Shown here: positions 38,042-50,400 of the stretch, piece after piece
Numbering within the stretch: position 1 is the first letter of the stretch
Layout of the letters: each line of letters starts with the position of its first letter
Assembly (NCBI GenBank): GCA_030248295.1
Contig: JASANH010001278.1
Coordinates: 675,501 to 739,500 of the forward strand
Origin: Mesodorylaimus sp. YZB2_4
Lineage: Eukaryota; Nematoda; Enoplea; Dorylaimida; Dorylaimidae
DNA length: 64,000 nt
Reading direction: 5' to 3'
Program-made: the position numbers and the translations under genes
The notes under the pieces: generated by a model
The model's input: the letters and a program-made list of their open reading frames with translations, nothing else
The model's database searches: none
Told to the model about the DNA's origin: nothing

Positions 38042-40317
38042 CAGAGATTGCGTGCGGGTGAATAGGATTTCGGATTTGAAAATGCCCTAATTGAGGTGTT
38101 TTGTTTTCAAAGTTAAAAACCATTTTTTGCGCTCTTTATTATCCAGTGGTATTTCCGCTTATGTAAACTGATATTGTCCTTTTTGGGGTCATTAACGGGT
38201 TTGGGGCCGCCTGTGCGCGATTTTTTTGGTCCTTTATGAAACGATTGGTGGGTGGCTGCGAGGCTGGTAAATTCCTCCTGAAATCTCTGATGTTGGTTTG
38301 CCTGCAGTCTCCGATACGACTTCTGGATTGGCGATTGAAATTTGATGCACAAGTGGTTGGTTGGGGTCAGATGGATGTGATGGATCAGTCCACTGGATCA
38401 GATCTGATCCCGTGGTGATCCTGCAGCCCCATATGCAGGATAAGCTACGAAGTGCTTGGAAACCCGCGGTATCTCAAATCAACGGTTAGCTACTGGTGCT
38501 GAAGACATGTGGACGCACCGGCGCCGCCAAATTAGGTGCCTCGATCAGGTTTCCGCTTCGATTTTGCTGGTTTTGACATTTTACCATTGAACAGGCTATC
38601 GTGGTGGAACCACGAAGCACACGCTCAGCGCAGGTGCCTGCAGAAAACCAAACAAAGCCCACCCACTGCCCACCCAACACGCACATCCCCCCCCCCCCCA
38701 TTTCAATCACGCAAGAATTGACTCGTCCTGCGAGAGTGCCTAAAAAAGTTTTGTGTGGTCAAATAGTGTTGGGCGGGCTGACTTTGCTGTTTCCGTGGAA
38801 AGTCACCACGAGTTTATGTGCACAATTATTGAACGATTTAAAATTGGAAAGTGAATTTTATGGAATTCTCGCAGGGAAACAATGAGATTTGATATTTGTT
38901 GATGATTTATTCGCGGCCTGTGGCATGCTGGCAGACAAACGAACGAAGAAATGAGTAGAGTGCAATAACGTTAGGATTAGTTTCAGGATTGTTGCTTTGT
39001 ACGATTCTGCTGCAGAAGTCCAACAAATTACGATTTAGGATTTGAGTCATGGCCGAGGCCTGCTGTCTGTCTCTCATGCTGAGGTGCGCTCTGACTCGGG
39101 AAGGTTCGACTCACGCCTGGGTAAAAAATGATTGCCAGATTTTTATTCCTTAGCCCTCCACTGCGCTCTGCAGTTCTTGGCTACGGATAGAGTACACAGG
39201 TTATGATCTAATACAGTGTGCCACATACCCGGTTGGTAAGAGATGCTCACGGCTATATTTCGCGGGTTTTTTCAAATTTTTGAACAAGAATTGAACATCT
39301 TACATCTACATTCTGGGATTTAGTATTTTGGTGGAAAAATTTTCATTTTAATCTTTAAAATTTTAAATCTCGCGGCTTTTTTGCGTTTTTGCTGTAAGTG
39401 GAAAGGTGTGGGGAGTGAATTCTGCATGGGGCGGGAGGACAAGGCGGGTTTTTGTAAATACCATGGCTGTAGTTAGTCCAGGACGAGTGAATATATGAAA
39501 AATGACTCTAGTTAGACTGCGCCCTGCACCAGTGACTAAAGCTTGTTGTTCTTGCCCATTAAGTTCTTGACCAGTGATGCTTAGTCAAGCGACCGAGAAA
39601 TTCGAACGCATTACACAAAAGGTGCAGTGTGAGGTGAGTTTTTGACTTAAGCGCAAGTTTCTGCAGCTGGAGTACGGGTTTTTACGACAGCTCTAAAACT
39701 GGTAGGTCCGTCGAAATGCGTTTTTGCGCCTTCGCCGTTTTCAGGCAATTTTTCTCGAAATTTTTCGTGATATTTTGGTTTATGCTGGTTCAACCTTGTG
39801 TAGAGAAACCTTTTCTCCATCAATCTGGATGTCTGCAGTTGCTTTCGGTAAAGTTGGCCACAGTTGCTTTTCTTGTATCGTTCGCATCTCAAAACTTTTC
39901 GAAAAATCCATGTGAAACACTGGAAACGAATAATCAAAACGTAAAACCATTTCTAATTGATAGAGCACATTTTTCTCTACGACTTCCCTGCTGACATCGA
40001 CTTAAATTATCGCTGAAAATTTTCAGAAAAACTGTGATTTCGCAAACTTGATGACTGACTGTGTGGGCATACGTTTCAAAATATGAGTCCTTGAAAAAAC
40101 TATTGCAGCCGAGAAGTCGGTTTTTGCGACCATTTCTTCTGAAATTTCATGCCTCGGCTCGATCGTCTAGCCAAAGTGAAAATATCTGCAGCGTGGCGGT
40201 GCCTGGGAACGAGTAGATACTGCAGCTTTCATCCTGGTAAGTGAGGCTTCCAAGATACTGAAACAATGAAAATATGGCAGAACGATTGTCCCCAGAAGGA
40301 GGTGATCGTTAAGGTTT
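38042..40317. other. intergenic region with repeat fragments
   Basis: A 'gatggatcagtccactggatcagatctgatcc' stretch near 38370-38412 belongs to the GATC-rich repeat family. A poly-C tract lies near 38688-38700. 'ggttcgactcacgcctggg' near 39107 is tRNA-B-box-like. No gene is recognised. Confidence 0.4.
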
Positions 40318-41148
40318 TTGGACACTTTCAGGTTATGGAAAACTTCGATCGCACGATTCGGCACGTCTATCCTTATGCCCCAGTCGCAGGAGGAGCGCGG
40401 CTCGCCAATAAACAAGGCCGTGTACCCATCAGCATTGCAAACTCGTGGATTGTACCCCTTTTTTACGATTGTCTCTTCTCATCGTCTCTACAATGTCGTC
40501 GATTCTGTCTCATTTTTGCTGGTCGAAATGGCCCTGGATCGCACTGTTCCGTACTGGCTGGGCTTCCACAGGACACAATTCACTTCACCGACCCAGTTCT
40601 CCTATCGTGTCGACCTGCTGATGGCCTCGCTGTCGCCTGTGCTCCAATTCACGAAACCCATGGCAAGGGACATAATCGAGTTGGATGTGGATTGCCCGCC
40701 AAAAAACTAATGGCCAGAACGCTATCAAAAATTCGTGGAAAATATTTCGTCCAAAGGTACCATTGTGTTCGCCATGGGCCATTCTACAAATTGGGACGAT
40801 GCCCCTAACGGCATTTTCGAGGCGTTTCTAGCAGCTTTTGCGCGCCTGTCGTCCTACAGGATCGTATGGCAGCATGTTTCCAAGAAACCCGCACCTAATG
40901 TCCCCGAACATATTATGTTGGACGCGTGGGTACCCCAGGCGGCCTTACTCTACCACAGTAACACGGTGGTACTCATTAGGCATGTGGGTGGCAAAAGTTT
41001 GAGGAAAACAATTTGTGTACAAGTGCCAGTTGTCACCATGCCAATGTACGCTGAACAATATCGAAATGCTGCAATTGCAAAAACAACGAAAATTTCTGTT
41101 TTTTTCTTGGTAAAACCAGAGCTTATAAAAACAGTTCTTTTTGGATAA
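40318..41148 (+). pseudogene. UDP-glucuronosyltransferase (UGT) pseudogene
   Basis: UGTs transfer glucuronic acid or glucose to small molecules in the ER. One reading frame spans the region, interrupted by a single TAA at 40708-40710 with UGT-like sequence on both sides (IIELDVDCPPKN, stop, WPERYQKFVENISSKGTIVF). The C-terminal sugar-nucleotide signature is present but damaged: WVPQAALLYHSNTVVLIRHV then GGKSLRKTICVQVPVVTMP, MYAEQYRNA. Functional UGTs have HGGxNSxxE at this place; here a residue is inserted and the acidic residue is lost. The N-terminal third is not clear, and the C-terminal transmembrane anchor is missing; a stop at 41148 follows a divergent tail. An alternative intron removing the TAA is not obvious. 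Confidence 0.65.
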
Positions 41149-43634
41149 GACTAAATTATCAGCCAGTTTAGTATTCGATGCTGTCACTACAATACTGCAT
41201 TCAAAAAGAATATTCACAGCCTTCAGAATCAACTAGAAGATCAAATTATGAAACCCATGCAGCTCGCACAGTTTTGGGCCGAATTTTTGATCAGGCACAG
41301 TTCGTCAGCTGTCGAAAAATATTTTCGCATGCGCTGTTCTGAACTGTCATTTGTGACAGTGAAATAGTTCGATTTGAACATTTTCCTTGGGAATATTGAC
41401 TCTGTGTCATATTCTTACTCTGTTGTGACTGAGTACTTCGGGAGGATGTGGAGGAGCAGGCTCCCATTGAACCAAGGTCTTGCGTTCCCAAACAATCTAT
41501 TCGTATTGTGGGATGGATTTATTAAAAATACAGCAGATACACAGACCTTTTAGCACGATCAGCGGGGTGAGTGACAAGCATGAACACGCATAATCATCGC
41601 CAGTCAGGGCTACAAGCAGGTGACAAAGTCTGGCCTGACTACTCAGCTTAGGCGGCGTTCTTAGGCATGAAAAGGATACAGTATCTTTATAACGCGCTCT
41701 CTGAAAATACAGTAGATTTGTATCGTTATCTTTACCATTGATATCGTTGGATCAAAAGATGTCGTGAATGCATTAAATATCGTTTTAATGCCACTATTTG
41801 CAAGCACTATAGTCATGAGAAAAATAAAAAGACAGAGAGGAAGTAGGAACGGGTCTTGGCGTAATAGAGCTTGATTTCTGGTGGACAATACAAAGACTGT
41901 ACAGGCTGCTACCATTATGAATACTAGAACTATGGTATTTCCCTCGCGTTATTGGCAATGTTTGTATGGATCGACAATTGGCAGACCGTTTGCCCAAAAG
42001 AGGGAATAAAACGGTGCCAGTAATAAGCGTGAACCTTGGTACAATACGAATGAGTCGACAGGCAGAAAGAATTGGCGTCCTGATGTCGCAATCGCCCTGT
42101 CATAAGAAATGCAAAACATGGTGTTTGGCTACGAGGCCAGTCAAACGGCAAATTTACCAGCTGGAATGAAAAGCTTTTCTCTCATATGCAGCACCAAACA
42201 ATTTATCATCCGCATCATAGACATAAAAAATAACCTTTCATCTTCTAAGGCGTATCGGCGGAAAATAAAGGCAATATTGACGAGAAAATCAAAAACGGCA
42301 ATGAAAAAAAATTAAATATTCACTACAGAATGTGTTGCTTTCTATTTCCATTGAAAAAATATGCCCTCAGTCAATAAATATTTACTACTAAAATGTCAGG
42401 CGGAGCAAACAACCACAACACACACACAACTTCAACAAGCAAGTACAACAAAAAAGACTACTGCATGTAAATGAAAAGGAGGAAAACGCAGAAATGGACA
42501 TTTGCCTGAGAGTTTGTTGCAACGGTCTCATGAAATATACAGTAGCCAGATTATTTCGGTGTTTTTGTGAGTTGGGCCTCGCGCCGCATAAATTACCTCT
42601 TTCCTGTAGCCGACCGACCAGCAGTCACGACATGATAACAGCCGCCCCCTCCCCCCCCCCAAATTCTTCCCTTTTTTTTTCTTTTTTTTTTTTTTTTGCG
42701 GTTCTGGAGATGCACATGGCTTTGCGGAACTTCTTGTGGCCCTCTCACAAACAGGAAGAGCATAGTCAGATTAGAGCCCGTGCGAAAGCTACGGGTGTTA
42801 TCTGGCATGAAAGCTTCTAAAAACATAGAAATGTGTGAGGCAAATAACAAAAAAGATGGGTATCTCAAGACTGATCCCACAAATTCCAATTTCTTTATAC
42901 TTTGTCCTCAAAATAACGTCTGGACTGATGAAATTATCTTTGTGAAGAGTTTTTAACGGCAATGTCAAGTGAGTAGGTTTATGTTTTTGCTCAGCAAATA
43001 TGGAGGCGCCCTTGGCAGGATGAGGTCGGCGGGCGATGTTGACAGCGATGTTTTTAAGGACTCCGCCCATTAGAGGGTTAATTGCTGACCTCGCGAGTCC
43101 AACAATGGACGGGCGGTGTTGACGTCGAATCATTTTAGACTCGTCAAACCCCATCTCCCAGTTAGCATGAACGAACAGGAGGTCATCAAGTGGTCAACTC
43201 GACGGGCACCTTCAACTTTGGCGCCTAATATCTCGAGATAGGTAAAAGATAGAAACGTTTCGCGACAGTCATTCGATTTCTCATTCCTTTGCGAACACAC
43301 TGATATGTCGCTGATCGAGAAAGACTAAAAGATTGGTGAGTTATGGCCGATATTGCCGAAGCACCTTAAAAAAACGTTTTTGATATAATTTTATGAAAAT
43401 CGAGTCTGCACAGAAACGCAGTTGGGTCACTATCATCACTGATGGTCGCATCGGATTCACACATAAAAAGGGGTTCAAAAATTGAAACTTGGCAACTTAT
43501 GTTTCCAATGGGTCGAACCCTATGGAAAGCGTGTCTTAATTCGTTTGGTTGCACAGGAAGGGCGCGCAAGCAAGCGTGGCTTGCGAGCGACCACGCACAC
43601 GCAGTCATCGCGAGTCTTTACGCTGGCTTCCAGG
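41149..43634. other. intergenic region with repeats
   Basis: It holds the repeat at 42990-43123 (inverted partner of 10519-10620), a poly-C plus poly-T tract at about 42645-42697, and short open frames without family signatures. The open frame on the minus strand through 43154 is derived from the repeat. Confidence 0.4.
42990..43123 (-). repeat. dispersed repeat, partner of 10519-10620
   Basis: The reverse complement reads ACACCGCCCGTCCATTGTTG, GACTCGCGAGGTCAGC and ATCGCTGTCAACATCGCCCG in the same order as at 10519. Between the two blocks it has a 'taatgggcggagtcctt' segment that is different at 10.5 kb. Confidence 0.65.
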
Positions 43635-44429
43635 CCAGCATCGACTGAACACGGTTTTTGCACCGAACCGAACCTTACCGAACTTTTTCTCAGATCTCAC
43701 CGAACCCGAACCGAACCGAACCAAATTATCTGTGTTCACTCATATCTTACATCCTCCGTAGAGTTATCATCGTCTATATAGGGTGTGTCATAATGAATGA
43801 CCCTCTAGTGTTTCGTCTTCTACCAGCCTAATATGCAAGTTATCGCGGTAGTCAGCTCTAAGCGGTAAGTTATCTGTTATCTGTTCCCAAATACCTTTCT
43901 TCCATATTTTTCGGCTACTGGCAATACCACTTCCACATGAACGGAATGATTGACTGTACATTTACCCAAAATGACCTAATTTCTGAGGTCTTGATTTTCC
44001 ATTTCTTTGTACACGCAACTGAACAATCTGATATCCACTAGTTGACCGCCTGATGCAGAATTGAATCATCTATGTGCCTGTGCTAGGTAGTGTAGGTTTT
44101 ACAACGCGACTGCTTCCGAAGAAAACTAGCCATTTCTGCGAGGGTCATTCTTTATGGCGCACCCGATATTTTCAAAATATTTGGAAGTCAATCCTTTTAA
44201 ACCACTTTTTAAACTGAAATTTTAAAGATAATGAAGAAAGAACCGAATAATTAAGAAAAAGGGACAGAGAAATTCATAGCTGAAACGAAATCTCAAACAA
44301 AATTACCGTATTTTTACCAACTAAACAGGAAATTATAGGTCCATTGTTCGGTTCGGTGGTTCAGGTCAAAAAAGCCGGCTCGGTTCGGTTCGGTAAAAAT
44401 CGCCAATCCGGTGGTTCGGTCGATGCTGG
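43635..44429. mobile_element. hAT-like non-autonomous element 1 (CCAGCATCGAC ends)
   Basis: The termini are CCAGCATCGACTGAAC on the left and the inverse of CCAGCATCGACCGAAC on the right. Inside the ends, GGTTCGGTT and CCGAACCGAACC tracts face each other. CTTCCAGG flanks it at 43627-43634 and 44430-44437, an 8-bp duplication as made by hAT-family transposases. It carries no ORF of note. Related CCAGCATCGAC ends occur near 55691-56069, 26300 and 18750. Confidence 0.8.
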
Positions 44430-44437
44430 CTTCCAGG

Positions 44438-45766
44438 CAGGGTTGCCAGACGCTCAAAGTGAATCCCGTCGCACGTGACTCTAAAAACCTTCACAAAACC
44501 TTCATCACTTATCCAAAAGCCGTCAATAATTCCCTCACAAAAAACGCTTGCGGTATCAACGAGCTGGAATCACAGCGAGGCCAGACAAAGGGAGCACCAA
44601 GCTTTCACTGAACGGCGCCTTGCTAGCTGCAACATTTCTTCGATAAAATCTAATGGCTCATAAGCATCTTCAAAAACAAGATTAGTACCTCCGGCTTCTT
44701 CAACCTCAACATCAGTAGCGCCTATTTCAGAATTAAACATTTTCCCCTTTGGCGCAATAAAATTATGGGGCTGAGCACCTTGAGAACAACACAGAATCTA
44801 CATACTGCGTCGAACACGAGTCCATGACGCGCTTTTTTAGATGAAGATTAACAGAAGTAAGTAGTACCCCCTAAGTGTATGGTGAAGCCAAAGTCAAGAA
44901 TATATTTTCAACACCCATCCATATGGAGATACACATAAAAACTTGTTGCTTCGGCGATATGGCCCATATCTCCCCGACCCTTGGTCCTGGAATGATCCAA
45001 GAAATATCACAATGATCCCGAGATGATGAGCTATCGAATTTTCTTCTTAAAGTTCTTCTACGTCCCATCATTCGTGAGATCCCGCCAGTAGTGAAACCTC
45101 AGATTTCTTCGCAAAAAACTTGGGCTTATACTTGAAAAAGGAAAAACAAACTTTAAATGATAATTTCACCAGAGATGCTCCTTGGTGTGCAGATGCTACA
45201 ATATGCATATGCTGCATGCATTATCAATGCATCTGGAGGAGACGATTGCAAGGGTCCGAATTTTTAGCATCTTTTTTTGGCCATGCTCGTCTTATGAGCT
45301 GGATCCTCTTACAGTATAGGATCCCTTTTTCCCCGCTGCTATTTTTATCATACAGGAACAGTGGCTTGTTGTAGCCACGCAATGGATTCGTGAAGGTAAT
45401 TCAGACACAAAAGCGTGTAGTTTAAAAAAATTAAGTCACCTAACTCTTACTAGTAATCTCACGATTAGAGTATGGGTATATTGATTCGTCTCCTTTATAA
45501 TAAAGCTGAGTATACAAAGAAAAAAAGCTTGAATTCAGAGAAAAAGCCGTGCACTTGAAAAAAAATTGGGACCGATAACGGGCAGCGGGTCGATTTGGAG
45601 CTTTTTTTGCCTAGTGTAAAAGGTGTTGGGGAAAATCCCCTCATACCTCCACAAAATGGCAAAAACCTTCACCGAAACCTCCACTGACCAGTCCCCTCCA
45701 CAAAAAGCTCCGCTAGGCCAAAATCCCGTCAAAATTGACGGGAAACCTTTACATCTGGCAACCCTG
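44438..45766. mobile_element. hAT-like non-autonomous element 2 (CAGGGTTGCCAGA ends)
   Basis: CAGGGTTGCCAGACG on the left and its inverse on the right (CAGGGTTGCCAGATG when reversed) are typical hAT termini. The 8-bp CTTCCAGG flanks it at 44430-44437 and 45767-45774. The left copy of this duplication is also the right copy of element 1. The interior has an exon-like piece at 45355-45396 but no transposase. Confidence 0.85.
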
Positions 45767-45876
45767 CTTCCAGGTTGGTTTTCCGAAATGAGCCTTCAGA
45801 AATTGAAATTCCCGCGCTTTTGTATACACACTCGTCGGCCAAAACAATCGATAACTTACCGACAGTAAAGTCATGA

Positions 45877-47304
45877 AGGCTCGTTTATACTCGCTACGCT
45901 GCCGCTGGCGTAGCGCGCAGCACACAGGGTAAAGTATAGTTTCACGGGGTACTGTACTACGACCATGCGAACTGCCGCCGAATGTCGTAGCGATGCAACG
46001 GCAGACGAAGTATAAACGATTCGTTTTGGGCTGCTGCCGCAGGACCGCCGAGTCGTACTTTTTGCACTAAGAAAAAAGTTAGTGCAAAAAATACGCGCCC
46101 GCGTACCGGCGGTCTCCTCTTTGATAATATTTCACTTAATTATCTCAATTTAAATTTCAGCGACTTAGTTGGTCTGTTTTTAACTATTCTAGCCTAGATA
46201 TAAGTTTGATTGCATATTGTAAAATGCTGAAAATGTGGTACATTATAATTTTCATTCTCTTTTTCAACAGGTGAATTGAGGAATTGCAAAATTTGAAATT
46301 TCAAGAGCGGCTGCTGCCTAGGAGTCATGATTTCTGCTTCGAGTGTAACCCACATTGGCCTGTATGGCTTCGACGACAAATGTAAATTTCTAAAAGCTCC
46401 GGATCATCGAAGGTAAGTTTCAATTTTGCTGCGCCATGTTGTATTTATATGTCATAGTTGTGCTGTCGACGGGCTCTATCCATGGCAAAGTCAGAATGAT
46501 AATGAACAAATGAAACAAACTTAGGAGATGCCCGTTTAACACACTGCACCTACTGTAGAAAAAGCCTTCATAGTTTTGCAATACTGTACTGCGAACTCGT
46601 CAGTAATAGAATCAGAACAGGAGGTCACTTTCTGTAAACTGCTCAGTTTTGCAATTGCATCGTTATTTTCATGCTTTTAGATTTCAATGACCTTCACTCA
46701 GCATTGAAGCGATCGATTACACTGTTTTCCAATTTTGAGGAGAGAAGGAGTGATAAATCGTGCCGTAAATACAAGAATCCTTTCCGACGTCTTGCCTGTA
46801 GAAATGGCACTCAAGACATTGCTGGGGAATTAGAGTGACGGCAATGCTGATATGGTAGCGTGAACTCTGTTTGGGTTCGAGATTGCACAGAAGTAACTGA
46901 TTGCAATTTGTTAGATTATGACGTGTTGCTCTCTAATTTTGTGTCAACAGATTCTGTTCATTTTCTGTCTGTTTCTATCTGACTCTCTGCCAACAATAGA
47001 AAAAGTTGAATAAATAGCTGTCCGATATAGTCCGTCGTCTGTTCTGTACGAATAGGGCATGTTGGAATTGTGAGGCCACTCATTTGAGCTCATCCCCGGC
47101 TACTGTAGAAAATCGCACACACAAGTGGAAAAAAGGGGTTTCCCGTCTTTAGCAGACAACTCTGCTCTGCCGCAGTATTCTGTTTTCTACGCGCGCAGGG
47201 CTCTACGCGCGGACCTACGCGCAGAAGTATAAACGTCTCCCCGCTGCGCTCGGCGACGCTGTGCGCGCTACGCCAGCTGCAGCGTAGTGAGTATAAACGA
47301 GCCT
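45877..47304. mobile_element. terminal-inverted-repeat element with 3-bp TGA duplication (PIF/Harbinger-like?)
   Basis: The ends are AGGCTCGTTTATACTCGCTA and the inverse of AGGCTCGTTTATACTCACTA, extending through CTGGCGTAGCGCGC. TGA flanks both sides (45874-45876 and 47305-47307). Subterminal regions contain further 'gtataaacg' and 'gtatagttt' words. A three-base duplication and these ends fit PIF/Harbinger elements. No transposase is recognised. It ends 134 bp before the start codon of the CARD-kinase gene. Confidence 0.75.
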
Positions 47305-47438
47305 TGAATCCTGTAGCACGTATGGGGAATCCGTTTTCCATTAAACTCATCTTCCAAGGAACTGTAATGACCTGAAAGCTGTTTCTGTTTTCCAATAAAT
47401 ATCAACACTTTTTAATTTTCAAAACACAAAAGGGAAGA

Positions 47439-50400
47439 ATGGCGGATCTTCGAAAGTTGTATCATCATTTTCTCAATACCCCCCCGTCCAGAGAAGTGGA
47501 GCCGAATGAATTAGTCACTTATTTACGACCACAGAGAGTCTTCGATAACGAAGAGGAGGAACTGATTAGAAATGAACCCACTTTAGCTCTGCGTCAATTT
47601 GTAAGCTGATTCTTTGAAATTTGGAAATATACCCCAAAAAACGCGGAAAGCTTAACTGAAGGAAAACCGCTTCGGAAATTTTCTTTATCATTTATGAAAA
47701 ACAATTGCTTTTAATTTTTAAAATTATCCACCAAGAAATTTTTAAAGGGTTTTATTTTTATTTGACCGTAAAAAAACATGTCCCGTTCTAGAAAAGATTA
47801 AGAATTCAGGATTAAAAGACCTCGAGAAAAAGTGGAACAGAGTTTAGAAGCAATTTTTCAAAAAATTTCTCAATTTCTAAAACTATTTTTGTAACGGAGG
47901 TGAAGAAAAGTTAGAGAAAAAATTGTCTCATTTTTAAAAAATCCATTCAGTATATTTTATGTTGTGTCGGTTTTTACGATAGAATCTAAATCCAAGGGAT
48001 TTCAGACTTCGAGAAATCATGCTCTAATATCGATTTTTTAAGAACCAATAGTGTGGTCTTCTAATTTTTCGAACTTCTTTTTTAGTCCTGTTTAAAATTA
48101 GTTGTTTTATAAAATGAGACCTCTTCCTGAACAATATTGCTTTAAAAATTTGAAAAAAACGTGCTCTAAACAAAAAGTCAGGCGAAAAGTGAATCAAAGT
48201 TTTGAAGCAATTTCGTTCAGGTAATGGTCTTGGTTTCTGAAACAGCCAATTTTAAACAGGACTGAAGGGAACTTCGAAAAATTTGAAGACCACACTATTA
48301 TTTCTAAGGAATCGATATTCAGAACATGATTTTTCGAAGTCTGAAATGGATTCAGATTTTATGCCGTGAATCCGACAAAACATAAAATAATCTGAACAGA
48401 TTTTAAAAACCGAGCCAAATTTTTTGAACTTCTCTTCACCTCCGTTACAAATGGCCAAGTTTTCAAAAATTAAGATCTTTTTAAAATTGCTTCTAAATTT
48501 TGTTTAAATTCACAAATTAGAATCTGAATCTATAAAATTTCAAACTTGGAAAAAACGTGCTTTGAACAAAATCATGTCAAAAGTGAATCAAAGTCTGAAA
48601 TTCCATGGATTCAGATTCTAATTTGTGAATTCATCAAAACAGTAAATAAGCCTATCTCATTCGGGAAAATGAAAGCCAGTTTTGTCTAGAATACTATAAG
48701 ACGTTTTCACAAAATTCCCGAAGCGTAAAAAAAAATATGGCTTAACTCATTTTTTATGAGAACTTCGCCTTCACGCTCCTGGTTAAGATACCTGCTCTAA
48801 ACATTCAGTCTTTCGCTGGGATTCGTTATACGTCAAAATAAAATGTTTTCAGTGCTTTTTCCTGAAACTTCTTCCCACGAAAGGCTCTTGGGCCAAAGAA
48901 GTCGTTGGGGTCGCGCTGCTTGGTTGCGGTTATCACTTGGCCGCCCAAGAATTCCATCGCATCGCAGACATTGGAGGCGACGCCGTTGATGGCCAGGCCT
49001 ATGTCGTCCCTGTTCAAGCAGTTCAGTTTCAAGCGGCAGCAACAGCAAGATCACAGCAGTATAAGAGGACAGTGCAATTACCACAGGAATCAGCTCGCTA
49101 TCTGGACCAACAAGGGGCGGGTGTGACATCGGAACCATCGCCACCACTCGCAGAAGGTCTATCGCCTTGGGACGAAACTTGTACGAAAGTGCAAGCGCAA
49201 GGACTGACAGTAGAACCGAAACGAGAGCCACCACCGCGACCTCCTCCTCCAGGATTCATCCTTCCACCACCAGAATCAGTTTCCCGTCTCTTGCGGACAA
49301 GTTTCGTGCGAACTGCAGGCGAACCATCAGCACCGCAACAAGCACCTGAGTATGGCGTGGATGACGAGACCGAGGTGTATCAGGTCGAATACACTGGCGG
49401 CCTGAGTGGTCCACCTCCAGTCCCTCGCGGTAGTTCGGGATTGAGCTCGGCTGGAATTCCCTCACGAACACCCGACTCGTTCTTCGAAAGTGGACCACCC
49501 AGTTTTCTCACAACTGAAAAAGTAGCCCCGGCGGAACCCTTTGCTGAGAAATCAATCAGTCCGAAAGATGTGCATTTGGGTGACGAGATCGGACGCGGGT
49601 TTTACGCCGTGGTTTATGTCGGCCAGTACGCTGGACGTAAAGTAGCTGTGAAAAAGTTTCGCGATTATGACGAATTCAGTTTAGCTATGTTCATCGAAGA
49701 GATAAATATCATGAAGTAAGTGGATATGATTCAAGGAGAGGTCTAGCTTGTGTGAAACAAGTCCAGCTCTGACGTGGTGATTTTCAAGTACACTTTTTAC
49801 CGCCATTTTTACTTTAACTTTTGGCGGGAAATTTAAAATGAGCGCGCAAGGGGTTTTCCTGTTGTGCGCATGCGTGGGACCCAGTGGCCGGCGGGTAAAA
49901 TCAAAGTACAAGGCATTGCAAAGGCTTTCGTTGAGCATGAGCAAGGGCCCAGATTTTACTAGGTTATAGCCGCAGCTAGGAAATGTAGATGGCGTGGATG
50001 TGCAAGGGTGAATGGAGGACGATGAATTTAGAATGCATAAAGCCAATTTGATTGTAAAAGTTTGAAGGATATAAAACTTAATTCCGTCAAATTAAACGGC
50101 TGTTTCTGGGATCTGTCGTTTGAACATTAACTGTTTATTGTCAAAATTATTCGATGAATTTCAGGGACCTAAATCACCGAAATGTGGTCAAGTTCGTCGG
50201 CTATGTTCATTCCCCTCATGATCGCCAATTATGGTTATTGAGCGAATTCGTTGCGGGTGGTGCAATGCGTCGTTTCTGCACATCGACTGGTAGCAAGACC
50301 CACGTCGAGAAATCGTTACCTCTGCGAGACAAAGTCAAAATAGCAATCGATTGCTGGAATGGGCTGGACTACATCCATGGGAAAAGTTTATGTCACAAAG

